Source of the DNA: Brevibacillus centrosporus
GTDB lineage: Bacteria > Bacillota > Bacilli > Brevibacillales > Brevibacillaceae
Direction: 5' to 3'
DNA length: 64,000 nucleotides
Assembly (NCBI RefSeq): GCF_003710815.1
Contig: NZ_RHHP01000006.1
Span: forward strand, 172,198 to 236,197
Position 1 is the stretch's first letter, and each line of letters begins with the position of its first letter. Shown one piece after another: positions 9,417 through 19,044 of this stretch. Under the pieces are notes generated by a model, which saw nothing but the letters and a program-made list of their open reading frames with translations, had not been told where the DNA came from and did no database searches. A program made the position numbers and the translations under genes.

Positions 9417-9860
9417 TTATTGGGCCAGCTCGATCCGAACGATGGTTTCTTTTTGAACCGGCTGTTTTTCCAGCTCGATAATACGCCAGTTTGGAGAAAG
9501 CGTAGAATGTACGTCAGCGAGTGCGTCATCTGTCAAACGGATTTGATCCAGCGCCGTTTCCTGTACCTGATAATCGGTTTCGGCAGTCAGTCCAAAGCGT
9601 TTGTTCAGCAGGAACTTGACACCGTTGATCGTCGCGAATTTGATTTGATAGCCCTCACGAATGGCTGTTTCCAATGTGAATGGATCCTGCTGGGCAAGCT
9701 CGAACAAATCGCTGAAATCGTAGCGGCCGCCCTCGACATCTGCGAAGGCTTGACGATTGTCGGTACGCAGCTTGTGGATGATTTCTTCATCGACAAAACC
9801 GTTGGCACGAGCCGTCTCCAGCAGCATCATTTCCCATTGTGAAAGCTTGACGGTAGACAT
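9417..9860 (-). CDS. Conserved-looking cytosolic protein of unknown function
   Basis: 147 residues from ATG 9860, chosen because GAGGAGG lies seven bases upstream; an in-frame ATG at 9896 is less likely. The sequence is acidic and helical at the N terminus (LSQWEMMLLETARANGFVDEEIIHKL), with a C-terminal beta-strand region (REGYQIKFATINGVKFLLNKRFGL). There is no signal peptide, membrane span or known catalytic motif. It stands alone between converging terminators and an EamA transporter. Confidence 0.7.
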   Translation of the reverse strand: MSTVKLSQWEMMLLETARANGFVDEEIIHKLRTDNRQAFADVEGGRYDFSDLFELAQQDPFTLETAIREGYQIKFATINGVKFLLNKRFGLTAETDYQVQETALDQIRLTDDALADVHSTLSPNWRIIELEKQPVQKETIVRIELAQ

Positions 9861-9982
9861 GAAAGCTCCTCCTCGCCTGTATGTAGTATGCATCATTAAT
9901 CCGCCAGAAACCCAGATACTTACTAGTATAAAGGAGTGCGAGGGGGAATCACAACTGACCTGCTTTATTTATTCCGACTTTT

Positions 9983-10879
9983 TTAGTTGGATAAGGAAAG
10001 GCTTTCGTTTCGCTTTGTTGTCGCTTCCTTGGAGGTCGTTGTCAATGTCACACCAGCAATAATCAGAAGCGCACCGAGCAGCTGTATGGACGTGACTGGC
10101 TTGGCAAGCAGGAAAAAACCGAAGAGCATGGCGATAAAAGGCTCCAGATTGGAGAACATCGCCGCTTTGGCGGCACCGACCTTTTGCAGCTGACTATTCC
10201 AGATCAAGGTGACGATCCCGTGCATGACGACAGCTGTCACGAATAACAGAAGCCACGAAGAAAGCTGAAGACTGACGGTCGCTGCAGGTGCGCTGATCAG
10301 AACGAACGGCAGCATCGAGCCAAACCCTATGAGATTGGATGCAAGAGTCGTGACGAGCGGCGGCAGTCGATGGCCGAGCAGACGAACGAGGATAATCGAG
10401 ATGGCAAAGGTGATCATCGTCAAAAAGATCCACAGGATGCCAGCGTCAAAATGCAGCTCGGCTCCGTTGTAGATGACGAACAGAACGCCTGCGGTACCGA
10501 TGACAGAACCGATCGCCATGCGCGGGGTCAGGGACTCCTTCAGAAATATTGCTGCCAACATTGCCGTGACGATTGGAGTCAAAGCCAATACAAGCGCAGA
10601 AGTGGTCGGGTCAGCCGTGACAAGACCTTTGTAAAAGGACCACTGGTTGATGAAGACACCGACGATCCCGAGTGTGCCGAGCAGCAGCCAATCCGTCCGT
10701 GATAGAGTGGGCATCGAAAGGCGGCCGCGAGCCCAGATGAGCAAAAAGATCGTGATGAACAGCAAGCGCAAGGCGGATAAAAGCAAGGGGGAGAACTCTG
10801 CGACAAGCATTTTGCCGAACACAAAGTTGCTCCCCCATGCCGTGACGCAAAAGATGAGCAGAAGATAGGAGCGCAGCAT
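9983..10879 (-). CDS. EamA/DMT-family transporter
   Basis: 298 residues with ten predicted transmembrane helices in two EamA repeats (about 1-135 and 145-285). Family marks include the early AWGSNFVFGK and the second-repeat end LLGALLIIAGVTL. Members export amino acids or other metabolites; the substrate cannot be told from sequence. It lies 27 bp downstream of the truncated symporter gene and was probably the last gene of that minus-strand operon. Confidence 0.88.
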   Translation of the reverse strand: MLRSYLLLIFCVTAWGSNFVFGKMLVAEFSPLLLSALRLLFITIFLLIWARGRLSMPTLSRTDWLLLGTLGIVGVFINQWSFYKGLVTADPTTSALVLALTPIVTAMLAAIFLKESLTPRMAIGSVIGTAGVLFVIYNGAELHFDAGILWIFLTMITFAISIILVRLLGHRLPPLVTTLASNLIGFGSMLPFVLISAPAATVSLQLSSWLLLFVTAVVMHGIVTLIWNSQLQKVGAAKAAMFSNLEPFIAMLFGFFLLAKPVTSIQLLGALLIIAGVTLTTTSKEATTKRNESLSLSN

Positions 10880-10906
10880 GTGACATTCTTTCCTTCCGAA
10901 GTGCAG

Positions 10907-12093
10907 CTAAGTACGGGCTTTCGTGCGCATGTAGTGCTTGTGTACGCTGGCGATGCACAAATAAAGGAGCAGGACGAGGGCCGTGACAGACGACGCGATC
11001 CAGATCGCTTTCATGTTGTCCACGTACAGCCTGCTGATGTACCCGCTCGCAAGCCCGGCAATGGCACTGATGATGATGAAATTGCTCGCTCTGCCCCTCG
11101 TCAGGATGATGACGATCACGGGCAAGAACAGCGAGGCGTAAATAATGCCAAAGAAAAAGAGAAGGTCGAGCAGAGTCGGCGTAAAGTACAACGTCAGACA
11201 AAAGGAGACTGCACCAGTCACGATTGCGAGGGTGTAGCCGAGACGAATTTTTTGCCGCTCACTCGCTTCCGGTCGAAACAGCTGATAGACGTTGTTCACC
11301 ATGAGGCTGATCATCGAGTGCAGCCCGGCTCCGAAGGCAGAGGTGATGGCGCCAAAGGAACAGAGCACAAAAAGCACGAGCAAAAACAGGGTATCGATCT
11401 TTCGGACAAGCTCAAACAACAGGGAAAAAATGTCATGAAAGCCGCCGGAAAACAGCACGATGAAGATCATAGCCGAAAAGGCGAGGGGGATTGTAGCAAA
11501 GATCAGGCCAGACAAGAGAAAGGTAGGGACGACTTTTTTCTCCTCCATCATATAGAGCCGCTGCCACGTCGCCTGATCGACGAATACCTGCCCGAAGCCG
11601 ATCAGCACGCCCGTCACGATGAAGAGCATGCCCTCGTGATTGTTCAGCACCAACAGGTACGGATGATAGAGCCGCAAGCCGTTGAAGACGTGCTCGACCC
11701 CTTTTCCGATAAAAAAGTAAACCGGAATCAAGATCGCCGTGGCAAAGGTAATCACAATCTGCACATTCGCAAAACGATGAATGGTTCGAATGCCGCCAAT
11801 ACCTGCAAACAGGACACAGAAGACGAAAAAGCAGAGCAGGCCCAAAGGGATCGGCAAGCCGAACAGGATGTTCAGCAGCACGCCGCCAGCCATGCCTTGG
11901 ACAAACATGCCCTCGATGCTGGTGATGAGCAGAATAGCGATCATGGTCCAATAACCAAAGGGATGCAGCTTGCTGCGCATGTAGTCACCGATAGTCATTC
12001 CGCCAGCCAAATCACTGCGGACTTTGCGGCCGAGCCAGCCAAAGGCGATCAGGGCAAAAGCACCCATCAAAGAGAAGCCGATTCTCGTGAAAA
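10907..12093 (-). pseudogene. Sodium:solute symporter family protein, N-terminally truncated
   Basis: About 395 residues of an SSS-family permease remain, with at least ten membrane helices. The frame begins in a transmembrane segment (FTRIGFSLMGAFALIAFGWLG) followed by DYMRSKLHPFGYWTM, which in full-length members lies roughly 45-50 residues from the start. The missing first helix and start codon coincide with the point where the upstream response regulator gene breaks off (about 12090), so one deletion removed the end of one gene and the beginning of the other. No start codon with a ribosome binding site is seen. The substrate is unknown. Confidence 0.8.
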
Positions 12094-12584
12094 CGCCGGC
12101 TGAGGTAGGTAGGGTTGATGTGCACCTCTGACGCAAGATCGGCCAGGTTGAGCTTCTCCGCAAATTTCTGGTGGATGATGTTCATCGCATCTGTAATGAT
12201 TCGCGTGTAGGCAGCAAGAGCAGGGCTTTTCTGATACTTTTGCAGGATCTCCACCAGCTCCCTCTCGATGACCGGCTTGGTCAAATAGTCTTCCACGCCC
12301 AGTCGGATCGATTGCTTGGCATAGTGAAAATCCTGATAGGCAGTGACGATGATCAGATCGATGTCACTATGCTGGGCACGCAGCTTTTCGCCTAAGGAGA
12401 GGCCGGATTTTCCAGGAAGATTGATATCCAGAAAGGCGAGATGAAGAGGCACCTTCTGGCTGATCGCCATGGCCTGACTACCATCCGCTGCCTTGTATAG
12501 ATTCCACAAGGGAAACATGGGCTGAATCAGAAACTCGAGCTGATCCAGCTCCAACGGTTCATCATCCACTAACAGCACGTTCAT
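12090..12584 (-). pseudogene. YesN-type response regulator (receiver plus AraC HTH), truncated inside the HTH
   Basis: 165 genuine residues: a receiver domain with DDE at 7-9, phospho-acceptor Asp about 53 (FLDINLPG), Thr about 81 and Lys about 103, a linker, then the first AraC helix-turn-helix (NLADLASEVHINPTYLSRRF). The homology stops there and the frame runs on for 25 unrelated residues into shifted symporter sequence (stop at 12012). The second HTH, needed for DNA binding by this class, is gone. It overlaps the kinase gene by four bases. It is the best local candidate for the regulator of the 21-bp-repeat promoters in this window, but it can no longer bind as a normal member would. Confidence 0.82.
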
Positions 12585-13381
12585 CCTCTCACCTCACTCT
12601 CATAGGGGTCGCATAATACAAAAGGCCATACGACCAGCACCTGCGTTCCGCCTTCTTCTATAGGGGATAAAGACAGCTGGGCATGGTCCCCAAAGCATAA
12701 GTGCAGCCGTCGGCGGATGTTGTCCAAGCCGTGGCCGCTCTTTTCCAGCTGAGGTTCCTCTGTCGGGGGAGCCTCATGAGAGAGGTCTTCCATGCCCGAA
12801 GATCCGTTATCGATAACTTCGAGACGGACTTCTTCGTCTTCCGAGCTGATTCGGATCTTTAGAAGCGCCTCTCCCATTTTGCGCTCCAGTCCGTGCTTGA
12901 AAGCATTTTCAACTAAAGTCTGCAGGACGAACGGAGGGATGCAGGCAGATAACAGATCATCCGCGCAGTCGAGCTGGATGGAGAGGCGGCTGCCAAAACG
13001 CAGCTTCTGAATCTCCAAATATTGCTCGGTGTAGTCGATCTCTCTTTGCAGCGAGATGAGCGGCTCCGTCGACTTGTACTTGAATTTGAGAAACTGGGAC
13101 AATACCTCGAGTGCACGCACCAGCTCGCGCGTCCGGTTCAGCCTGGCCAGACTGAGGATGACATTCAAGGTATTGAACAAAAAATGAGGCTGGATTTGCT
13201 GATTCAGCTGGTTGTACAAGGCTTGCTGCAGCTCTTTCTCCAGCTCGATTTTCACGTTTCGATTTTCCAACAGGTCGATCCGCTTCTCAAAAATAAACAG
13301 GAACAATAAAGCAATAGCTTCTATGATAGGAGCCAAAATGAAGAACAGAATGAGCAACGTGAAACCTTCAAAACTAATCAT
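12581..13381 (-). CDS. YesM/LytS-type sensor histidine kinase
   Basis: 266 residues from ATG 13381, preceded by AGAAGGGA; an in-frame start at 13432 has no ribosome binding site. One N-terminal membrane helix (FTLLILFFILAPIIEAIALL) and a coiled coil lead to the His_kinase domain with the phosphorylation His in QIQPHFLFNTLN (about 80). The ATPase has an N box (LVENAFKHG) and G boxes (DNGSSG, SGHGLDNIRRRL). The missing extracellular domain means sensing is in the membrane or by a partner. It overlaps the truncated regulator by ATGA-type coupling. Confidence 0.87.
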   Translation of the reverse strand: MISFEGFTLLILFFILAPIIEAIALLFLFIFEKRIDLLENRNVKIELEKELQQALYNQLNQQIQPHFLFNTLNVILSLARLNRTRELVRALEVLSQFLKFKYKSTEPLISLQREIDYTEQYLEIQKLRFGSRLSIQLDCADDLLSACIPPFVLQTLVENAFKHGLERKMGEALLKIRISSEDEEVRLEVIDNGSSGMEDLSHEAPPTEEPQLEKSGHGLDNIRRRLHLCFGDHAQLSLSPIEEGGTQVLVVWPFVLCDPYESEVRG

Positions 13382-13471
13382 GAGATCCCTTCTGTACGAT
13401 GATTTCTCACTTGATTTGCTACAGTCCATCATAGCATGTGGAAGGTGTTGCTTTTCATTTTTAACGTAAAA

Positions 13472-13611
13472 GAATATAAAAACATGAACGTTTTTATATT
13501 CTGGAGCGCATAACGAAGTACCTCAGCGTCCGCATCTGGCATTACGGCGGTGAAACTTTCCGATAAAACGCGGTCGCTCCTCCATGAACATGCCTCGGTA
13601 GAGGTTTTTTT
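13472..13611 (+). ncRNA. Dispersed structured element, copy 1 (three hairpins ending in a terminator-like stem)
   Basis: A perfect hairpin (GAATATAAAAAC / GTTTTTATATTC) is followed by TGGAGCGCAT, a long loop, AAAACGCGGTCGCTCC closing on GGAGCG, then CCTC-GGTA-GAGG with seven T. A shorter copy with the same order sits before leuA (34793-34889). Lying between dppF and the kinase gene and reading against both, it ends as a terminator on the plus strand. It may be a small RNA, attenuator or mobile palindromic element. No known RNA family recognised. Confidence 0.5.
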
Positions 13612-13626
13612 ATCAATTTTAATGAT

Positions 13627-14619
13627 TTACTGTTCAACGAGATGGCATGCGACCTGGTGTGTGGAATGCAGGCTCGTCAGGCCAGGTACTTCTGTCTTGC
13701 AGCGCTCAACAGCATAAGGGCAGCGTGTGTGGAAACGGCAGCCCGTTGGCGGGTTGATCGGTGAAGGAACATCGCCGCGCAGGATGATTCGCTCCTGTTT
13801 CTTGGTCACATCTGGTACCGGAATCGCCGAAAGCAACGCTTGGGTGTACGGATGCTTCGGGCTGTCGAACAGCGATTTTTTATCCGCGATCTCTACGACT
13901 TTACCCAGATACATCACCATGACGCGATCGGAAATGTGACGCACGACACCGAGGTCATGGGAGATGAACAAATACGTCAGCTTGAACTGGCGCTGCAGAC
14001 TTTTCAGCAGGTTCAGCACCTGCGCCTGGATGGAAACGTCCAAGGCAGAAACGGCCTCGTCACAGATGATCAGCTTGGGCTGCATCGCGAGGGCACGGGC
14101 GATCCCGATCCGCTGGCGCTGTCCGCCGGAGAATTCGTGCGGGAAACGGTCGATCTGATCCGGGCGAAGACCTACGTAGCTGAGCAGCTCGATGATGCGC
14201 TCACGGCGTTTGTTCGCAGGAATGACGTTTTGGATCGCCAAAGCTTCTCCAAGAATCTGGGAAACGGATTGCCTTGGATTGAGCGAAGCGAACGGGTCCT
14301 GGAAGATGACCTGCAGATCTTTTCGCATGTCGCGCATTTGCGATTTGGACATGGCGAGCAGGTCTTTTCCTTCGAACAATACAGAGCCACTCGTCGGTTC
14401 ATCCAGCCGCAGAATCGCACGTCCCGTCGTCGATTTCCCGCAGCCGGATTCGCCAACGATGCTGAGCGTCTCGCCCTCAAAAATGGTGAAGCTGATATCG
14501 TCCACCGCTTTTACATGGTTGACAGTACGGCCAAAAATGCCGCCTTTGATCGGAAAGTGCTGCTTGAGATTGTTTACCTGGAGCAACGGTTTTTTCTCGT
14601 TTGGAGCGAGTCCAGTCAT
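13627..14619 (-). CDS. dppF: Oligopeptide/dipeptide ABC transporter ATP-binding protein (DppF/OppF type)
   Basis: 330 residues. Walker [10 protein letters not shown] (about 56), signature [14 protein letters not shown] (about 165), Walker [13 protein letters not shown], and the C-terminal oligopeptide/dipeptide motif with a cysteine cluster ([14 protein letters not shown]) that binds an iron-sulfur cluster in this family. Energises uptake of peptides or peptide-like compounds together with DppD. It is the last gene of the minus-strand dppC-B-D-F operon, three bases after dppD. The gene itself is intact, although the operon's first gene is damaged. Confidence 0.93.
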   Translation of the reverse strand: MTGLAPNEKKPLLQVNNLKQHFPIKGGIFGRTVNHVKAVDDISFTIFEGETLSIVGESGCGKSTTGRAILRLDEPTSGSVLFEGKDLLAMSKSQMRDMRKDLQVIFQDPFASLNPRQSVSQILGEALAIQNVIPANKRRERIIELLSYVGLRPDQIDRFPHEFSGGQRQRIGIARALAMQPKLIICDEAVSALDVSIQAQVLNLLKSLQRQFKLTYLFISHDLGVVRHISDRVMVMYLGKVVEIADKKSLFDSPKHPYTQALLSAIPVPDVTKKQERIILRGDVPSPINPPTGCRFHTRCPYAVERCKTEVPGLTSLHSTHQVACHLVEQ

Positions 14620-14622
14620 GTG

Positions 14623-15645
14623 TTATACCCCCGTTTCCGTAGCCATCTTCGTTTGTCCATCCCATTCCGGAGTGTACATCCAGCATCGTACCTGGCTGCC
14701 GTCTGCTTGCTCGAGAAGCTCAGGCAAGCGAGTCTCGCACAGCGGTGTCGCATGCGGACAACGAGGGGCAAACCGGCATCCCACTGGCATATTGAACGGG
14801 CTTGGAACATTCCCTTTGATCGCCTGCAGCTCTTCCACGTCTTCATCGAGGCGGGGGAGGGAGTTCATCAGGCCGATCGTATACGGATGGCGAGGGTTTT
14901 CAAACAAGTTTTTCGCAGTGGTGTACTCCACGACTTTTCCTGCGTACATAACGGCCACGCGATCACACGTCTCCGCAACAACACCCAGATCGTGGGTGAT
15001 CATGATGATGCTCATGCCAAGCTCTACCTGCAGCTTTTTCATCAGCTCCAGAATTTGCGCCTGGATCGTTACGTCCAGTGCTGTGGTAGGCTCGTCAGCG
15101 ATGAGAATTTCCGGACGACAAGCGAGTGCCATCGCAATCATGACACGCTGACGCATACCACCGGACAGCTCATGCGGCTCTTGTGTAGCGCGTTTTTCCG
15201 GGGAAGGGATCCCGACAAGCCCCAGCATTTCAACGGCTTTATCCCAAGCTTCTTTTCGTCCCATATTCTGGTGTAGGCGCAATACCTCAGCGATTTGCTC
15301 ACCCACGGTATATACCGGATTAAGCGAGGTCATCGGCTCCTGAAAAATCATCGAGATTTCGTTGCCGCGAATGGCGCGCATTTCCGGCTCGGATCTTTTC
15401 AGCAGGTCTTGGCCTTTGAAAAGAATTTCTCCTCCTACAATTTTTCCCGGAGGACTGGCAATCAATCGCAAAATCGAAAGGGATGTGATACTTTTTCCAC
15501 AGCCTGATTCGCCAACGAGACCGAGCGTCTCTCCCTTGTTCAGAGAGAAATCAACGCCATCGACGGCCTTGCTGACACCATCGTCTGTGAAGAAGTGCGT
15601 TTGCAGATTGCGAACGTCCAGGATTTTTTCTTGTTGTCCCGGCAT
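14623..15645 (-). CDS. dppD: Oligopeptide/dipeptide ABC transporter ATP-binding protein (DppD/OppD type)
   Basis: 340 residues with Walker [14 protein letters not shown], signature [15 protein letters not shown], Walker [13 protein letters not shown] and the C-terminal cysteine motif ([14 protein letters not shown]). Start ATG follows AAGGAGGG by six bases. It pairs with DppF to form the heterodimeric motor. Intact. Confidence 0.93.
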   Translation of the reverse strand: MPGQQEKILDVRNLQTHFFTDDGVSKAVDGVDFSLNKGETLGLVGESGCGKSITSLSILRLIASPPGKIVGGEILFKGQDLLKRSEPEMRAIRGNEISMIFQEPMTSLNPVYTVGEQIAEVLRLHQNMGRKEAWDKAVEMLGLVGIPSPEKRATQEPHELSGGMRQRVMIAMALACRPEILIADEPTTALDVTIQAQILELMKKLQVELGMSIIMITHDLGVVAETCDRVAVMYAGKVVEYTTAKNLFENPRHPYTIGLMNSLPRLDEDVEELQAIKGNVPSPFNMPVGCRFAPRCPHATPLCETRLPELLEQADGSQVRCWMYTPEWDGQTKMATETGV

Positions 15646-15657
15646 GGTGCTCCCTCC

Positions 15658-16578
15658 TTAGTTCAAGTCAATTCGTTTATTGAAATAGCGATACAGGACA
15701 TCGACGAGCAGGTTGACGAAAACGAAGATGATCGAGGCGATCAGGACGCCGCCTTGGACGACTGGCAGATCACGCATGCGGATCGCGTCGACAATCAAAC
15801 GACCCAAGCCGTTAATCGCATAGACGGATTCGACGAGAACCGTACCGCCGAGCAGGTAACCGAATTGCAGACCGACTACGGTGATGATCGGGATGAGCGC
15901 GTTTTTCAGGGCGTGCTTGTAAACAATGACTGTCTCGCGCAGACCTTTTGCTTTCGCTGTACGAATGTAGTCTTGGCGAACGACATCCAGCATACTGGAG
16001 CGAGTCATCCGTGCCACGATAGCGGCTCCCCCTGCTCCGAGCGTGATAGCTGGCAGGATCACGTGCTTCCATGTACCCCAACCGGCTACAGGCAGAAGAT
16101 GCAGTTTGACCGAGAAGTAGTAGATCAGGCTCAGACCAAGCCAAAAGCTTGGCAAGGATACCCCGAGCAGGGCGACGATCATGATCGTGATATCAGCAGC
16201 AGAGTATTGCTTGGTCGCGGAGATGATACCGGCGATCATACCGAGAACGATGGTGACAAAAATACTGGCGATGGCAAGCTCGATCGTAGCGGGCAGACGA
16301 GCCATGATCTCGTCAAACACGGGCAGATTCGAACGCAGAGAAGTTCCCAGATCACCAGTGAAAACATCTGTTACATAATGGAAGTACTGAACCATGACAG
16401 GCTGGTCAAGACCGAGCTGTGTGCGGATATTGGCAATCGTTTCTGCAGATGCGCCTTCCCCTGCAAGCAGGACAGCAGGGTCACCAGGGACCATCTGCAT
16501 GATCAGGAAAACGACCAGAATAACACCGAGCAGGACGGGAATCATCTGCAGCAAGCGACGTATCATGTAGACGAACAT
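15658..16578 (-). CDS. dppB: Peptide ABC transporter permease (DppB type)
   Basis: 306 residues, six membrane helices, the N-terminal RRLLQMIPVLLGVILVVFLIM signature of DppB/OppB proteins, and the EAA-like loop RTAKAKGLRETVIVYKHALKN (about 200). The DppB family's conserved LGLDQPVMVQYFHYV follows the first periplasmic region. It lies 13 bp after dppC and 12 bp before dppD. Intact, with ribosome binding site TAGGAGGG. Confidence 0.92.
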   Translation of the reverse strand: MFVYMIRRLLQMIPVLLGVILVVFLIMQMVPGDPAVLLAGEGASAETIANIRTQLGLDQPVMVQYFHYVTDVFTGDLGTSLRSNLPVFDEIMARLPATIELAIASIFVTIVLGMIAGIISATKQYSAADITIMIVALLGVSLPSFWLGLSLIYYFSVKLHLLPVAGWGTWKHVILPAITLGAGGAAIVARMTRSSMLDVVRQDYIRTAKAKGLRETVIVYKHALKNALIPIITVVGLQFGYLLGGTVLVESVYAINGLGRLIVDAIRMRDLPVVQGGVLIASIIFVFVNLLVDVLYRYFNKRIDLN

Positions 16579-16591
16579 TGAGCATTCCCTC

Positions 16592-17495
16592 CTATTGTTT
16601 CATCCGTGGGTCGAGAGCGTCCCGCAGGCCGTCTCCGAAGATGTTGAAGCCGAGAACAAGCGTCGAAATGGCAAGCCCAGGGAACATGGCGAGGTAAGGA
16701 GCCGTAAACAAAAAGTCGCGTCCGTTACTCAGCATGGCACCCCATTCCGGCAGGGGAGGTTGTGCACCCAAGCCGAGGAAGGAAAGTCCGGCTGCCGACA
16801 GAATCGCTGTTGCAAGGCGCATGGTTGCCTGAACGATAATCGGTGACAGAATGTTTGGGAAAATATGTTTGAAGATGATAGTGAAATCGCTGGCGCCCAG
16901 TGAGCGAATCGCATCGATGTACTCGAGCTTCTTCACGGTCAAGGTAGAACCGCGAACGATCCGGGCGAATACGGGAATGGAAAACACACCGACGGCGATC
17001 ATCACGTTGAACAAGCTTGGTCCGAGTGCGCTTACAATTGCCAGAGAAAGCAGGATACCCGGGAATGCCAATGAGAACATCAATGACACGGGAGATAACA
17101 GTATCTACCCATTTGCCGTAGTAGCCAGCCAAGAGTCCGAGGATGATTCCAAAGAATGCTCCGATAAATACGGCGACAAAACCGACGGACATGGACAAGC
17201 GCGTGCCGTACAAGAGGCGGCTTAATACATCGCGGCCTTTGTCATCTGTTCCCATCCAATGTTCAGCGGATGGCGGCTTAAGCTTGCCCAACAGATCAAT
17301 GGCATACGGATCATGTGGAGCGATGAGCGGTGCCAGCAGGGCGATCGCGATGTAAAACACAACGATAAAGCCGCCGACCATGGCAAGTTTGTTTTTGCGA
17401 AGCTTGCGATAAAAAGTGCGCCACCTGCCTGGGCGTGCAGCCGCAGTTTTGGGTGGAATGGCTTGATTGGTTGGCGTAGCGTACTCAACCTTCAT
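16592..17495 (-). pseudogene. dppC: Peptide ABC transporter permease (DppC type), frameshifted and cut off from its ribosome binding site
   Basis: The N-terminal 140 residues (RTFYRKLRKNKLAMVGGFIVV, HWMGTDDKGRDVLSRLLYGTR) are open from ATG 17495. After RVIDVL an extra A at 17070/17071 (plus strand) shifts the frame. Removing it restores RVIDVLMAFPGILLSLAI, and the rest (VFARIVRGSTL, EAA loop IRSLGASDFTIIFKHIFPN) is in frame to 16592. In addition, an IS200/IS605-type element starts at 17496, directly against the start codon. The natural ribosome binding site AAGGAGGG is at about 18870-18877, on the far side of the element. The permease is therefore probably not made, and the transporter cannot assemble. 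A single-base sequencing error could explain the frameshift but not the insertion. Confidence 0.85.
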
Positions 17496-18861
17496 GAATA
17501 ACGGCGCTAAAGCCTTGCCACTAGAGTGGCTAAGAGTAATGCGCCTTCTCCCCTTTCATTCTTGAGTGATGGGAACGAATGTTCTATACTGGTTATGAAA
17601 GAAAGGTGATAAGGAATGCAAGTGACCATTACCGCAAAAGTAAAAATCAAGCCAACATCTGAATAAGCAACCCTTTTACACGATGCTCTGCGCGTATACC
17701 GAGATGGCTGTAACTTCGTCTCCACTATAGTTTTTGAAATGAAAGTGTGTACTATCAAAGTTACATGCATTGACCTACAGAGCGTTGAGAGAACAATTCT
17801 TGTTACGATCTCAAATGTCTCAATCTGTCATGAAAACGGTGATTGCTCGGTATGAGTCTTTGAAAAGTAATAGCCGCGATTGGACTAAAGTTCATTTCAA
17901 AAAGCCAGAATTTGACCTCGTGTGGAATCGTGACTATTCACTTACAAAGGGATTATTCTCAATCAACACTTTGCAAGGTCGTGTTAAAATTCCATTCGAG
18001 ACAAAAGGAATGGAGCAATATTTTGATGGTTCCTGGTCGTTTGGGACAGCCAAACTTATTTATAAACATGGCAAATTCTTTTTGCACTTTCCCATAACCA
18101 AAGATTTCGGATCCACTCCCGAGCAAAATATTTACCAAGTTGTCGGAATTGATTTTGGTATTAACTATATTGCGGTCAGTTACGACTCCAATGGAAAATC
18201 ACAATTCTTCAATGGTAGAACAATCAAGAACAAACGATCCCAGTTCAAAAGTCTCCGTAAACAGCTTCAACAAAAAGGGACTGCTTCCTCGCGGAGGAAA
18301 TTAAAGCGATTCGGACAGCGAGAAAACCGTTGGATGACTGATATAAATCATCAGGTATCAAAGGCACTCGTTGAGCGATATGGAGCAAATACTCTTTTTG
18401 TTCTGGAAGATCTAACAGGCATTCGTCGTACAACAGAGAAAGTGAGAATCAACAATCGGTATAAAACCGTCACTTGGTCGTTCCATCAGTTACGTAAGAA
18501 GTTTGAGTATAAAGCTGCTTTACATGGGAGCGAAAGTGATTGTGGTGGATCCACGCTACACTTCTCTGAAATGTCCAAAGTGCGGACATATCGACAAAGC
18601 CAATCGCAATAAGAAGAAACATTCATTTTGTTGTCTTAGATGTTATTACCAGTCGAACGATGACCGAATTGGCGCCATGAACCTTCAACGAAAAGGAATG
18701 GAGTACATCGTTGAAGTGACAACTTCGGCATGACCGATGTTGTTGGGTAGTTGTCAACCTGCCCACGATGTAACACTACGCTTTCGCGAAAAGAGGTCGG
18801 AGAATAAGGTTCGTACGACTGAGTAGTTACAAACTCACCCATTTACTGGTGAGTAGTTGAC
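17496..18861 (+). mobile_element. IS200/IS605-family element with tnpB only, inserted between dppC start codon and its RBS
   Basis: The 1366-bp element carries a dead tnpB and no tnpA. Left-end hairpin: GCCAC-TAGA-GTGGC near 17518-17531. Right-end hairpin: CTCACC...GGTGAG at about 18832-18853, followed by a TTGAC tip (18857-18861). The left flank ends in TTCAT, a plausible target pentamer. Excising the element joins ...AAGGAGGG-TTGCACC-ATG on the minus strand, an ideal ribosome binding site and spacing for dppC. This fixes both ends. There is no target duplication, as expected for this family. Confidence 0.82.
17615..18733 (+). pseudogene. tnpB: tnpB (RNA-guided nuclease/IS605 OrfB), nonsense and frameshifted
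   Basis: ATG 17615 follows AAAGGTGATAAGG. After PTSE the codon TAA (17663-17665) replaces an expected CAA. The frame shifts near 17760 (before LTYRALREQF) and again near 18525-18535 (before MGAKVIVVDPRYTS). The remaining parts show the RuvC I motif (VVGIDFGINYIAVS), the RuvC II Glu (VLEDLTGIR), the zinc ribbon (CPKCGH...CLRCYY) and the RuvC III Asp (DDRIGAMN). With three lesions no active nuclease is expected. Its 3' end and right end could still encode a guide-type RNA. Confidence 0.88.
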
Positions 18862-18910
18862 GGTGCAACCCTCCTTTGCTTAGTCCAAAGTTATCAGAAA
18901 AATGTATGAA

Positions 18911-18995
18911 GTAAAGGCAATTTGAACAACTCGTAAAAATAGTGAAAATAGACGTAAAGATTGTGCAAATCTAGTCTTTCCGCCTGCCTGATAAT
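18911..18995 (+). promoter_or_regulatory. 21-bp direct-repeat operator and promoter, amidohydrolase operon 1-3
   Basis: Repeats start at 18933 (GTAAAAATAGTGAAAAT) and 18954 (GTAAAGATTGTGCAAAT), 21 bp apart, with a weaker third copy at 18911. The -10 hexamer GATAAT starts at 18990, 36 bp after the second repeat. No good -35 is present; the second repeat covers that position, as expected for an activator-dependent promoter. Confidence 0.75.
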
Positions 18996-19044
18996 GGGGG
19001 AGAAAGGCTTGGAGAGAACCCAAAACAGAGAGGATGGATGGTGG

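Noticed and set aside
10880..12103. Long plus-strand frame opposite the symporter
   Set aside because: Highly charged, low-complexity translation complementary to a real membrane protein frame, with no ribosome binding site. Antisense shadow.
13840..15276. 478-codon plus-strand frame opposite dppF/dppD
   Set aside because: Antisense shadow spanning two ATPase genes, with no domain and no ribosome binding site.
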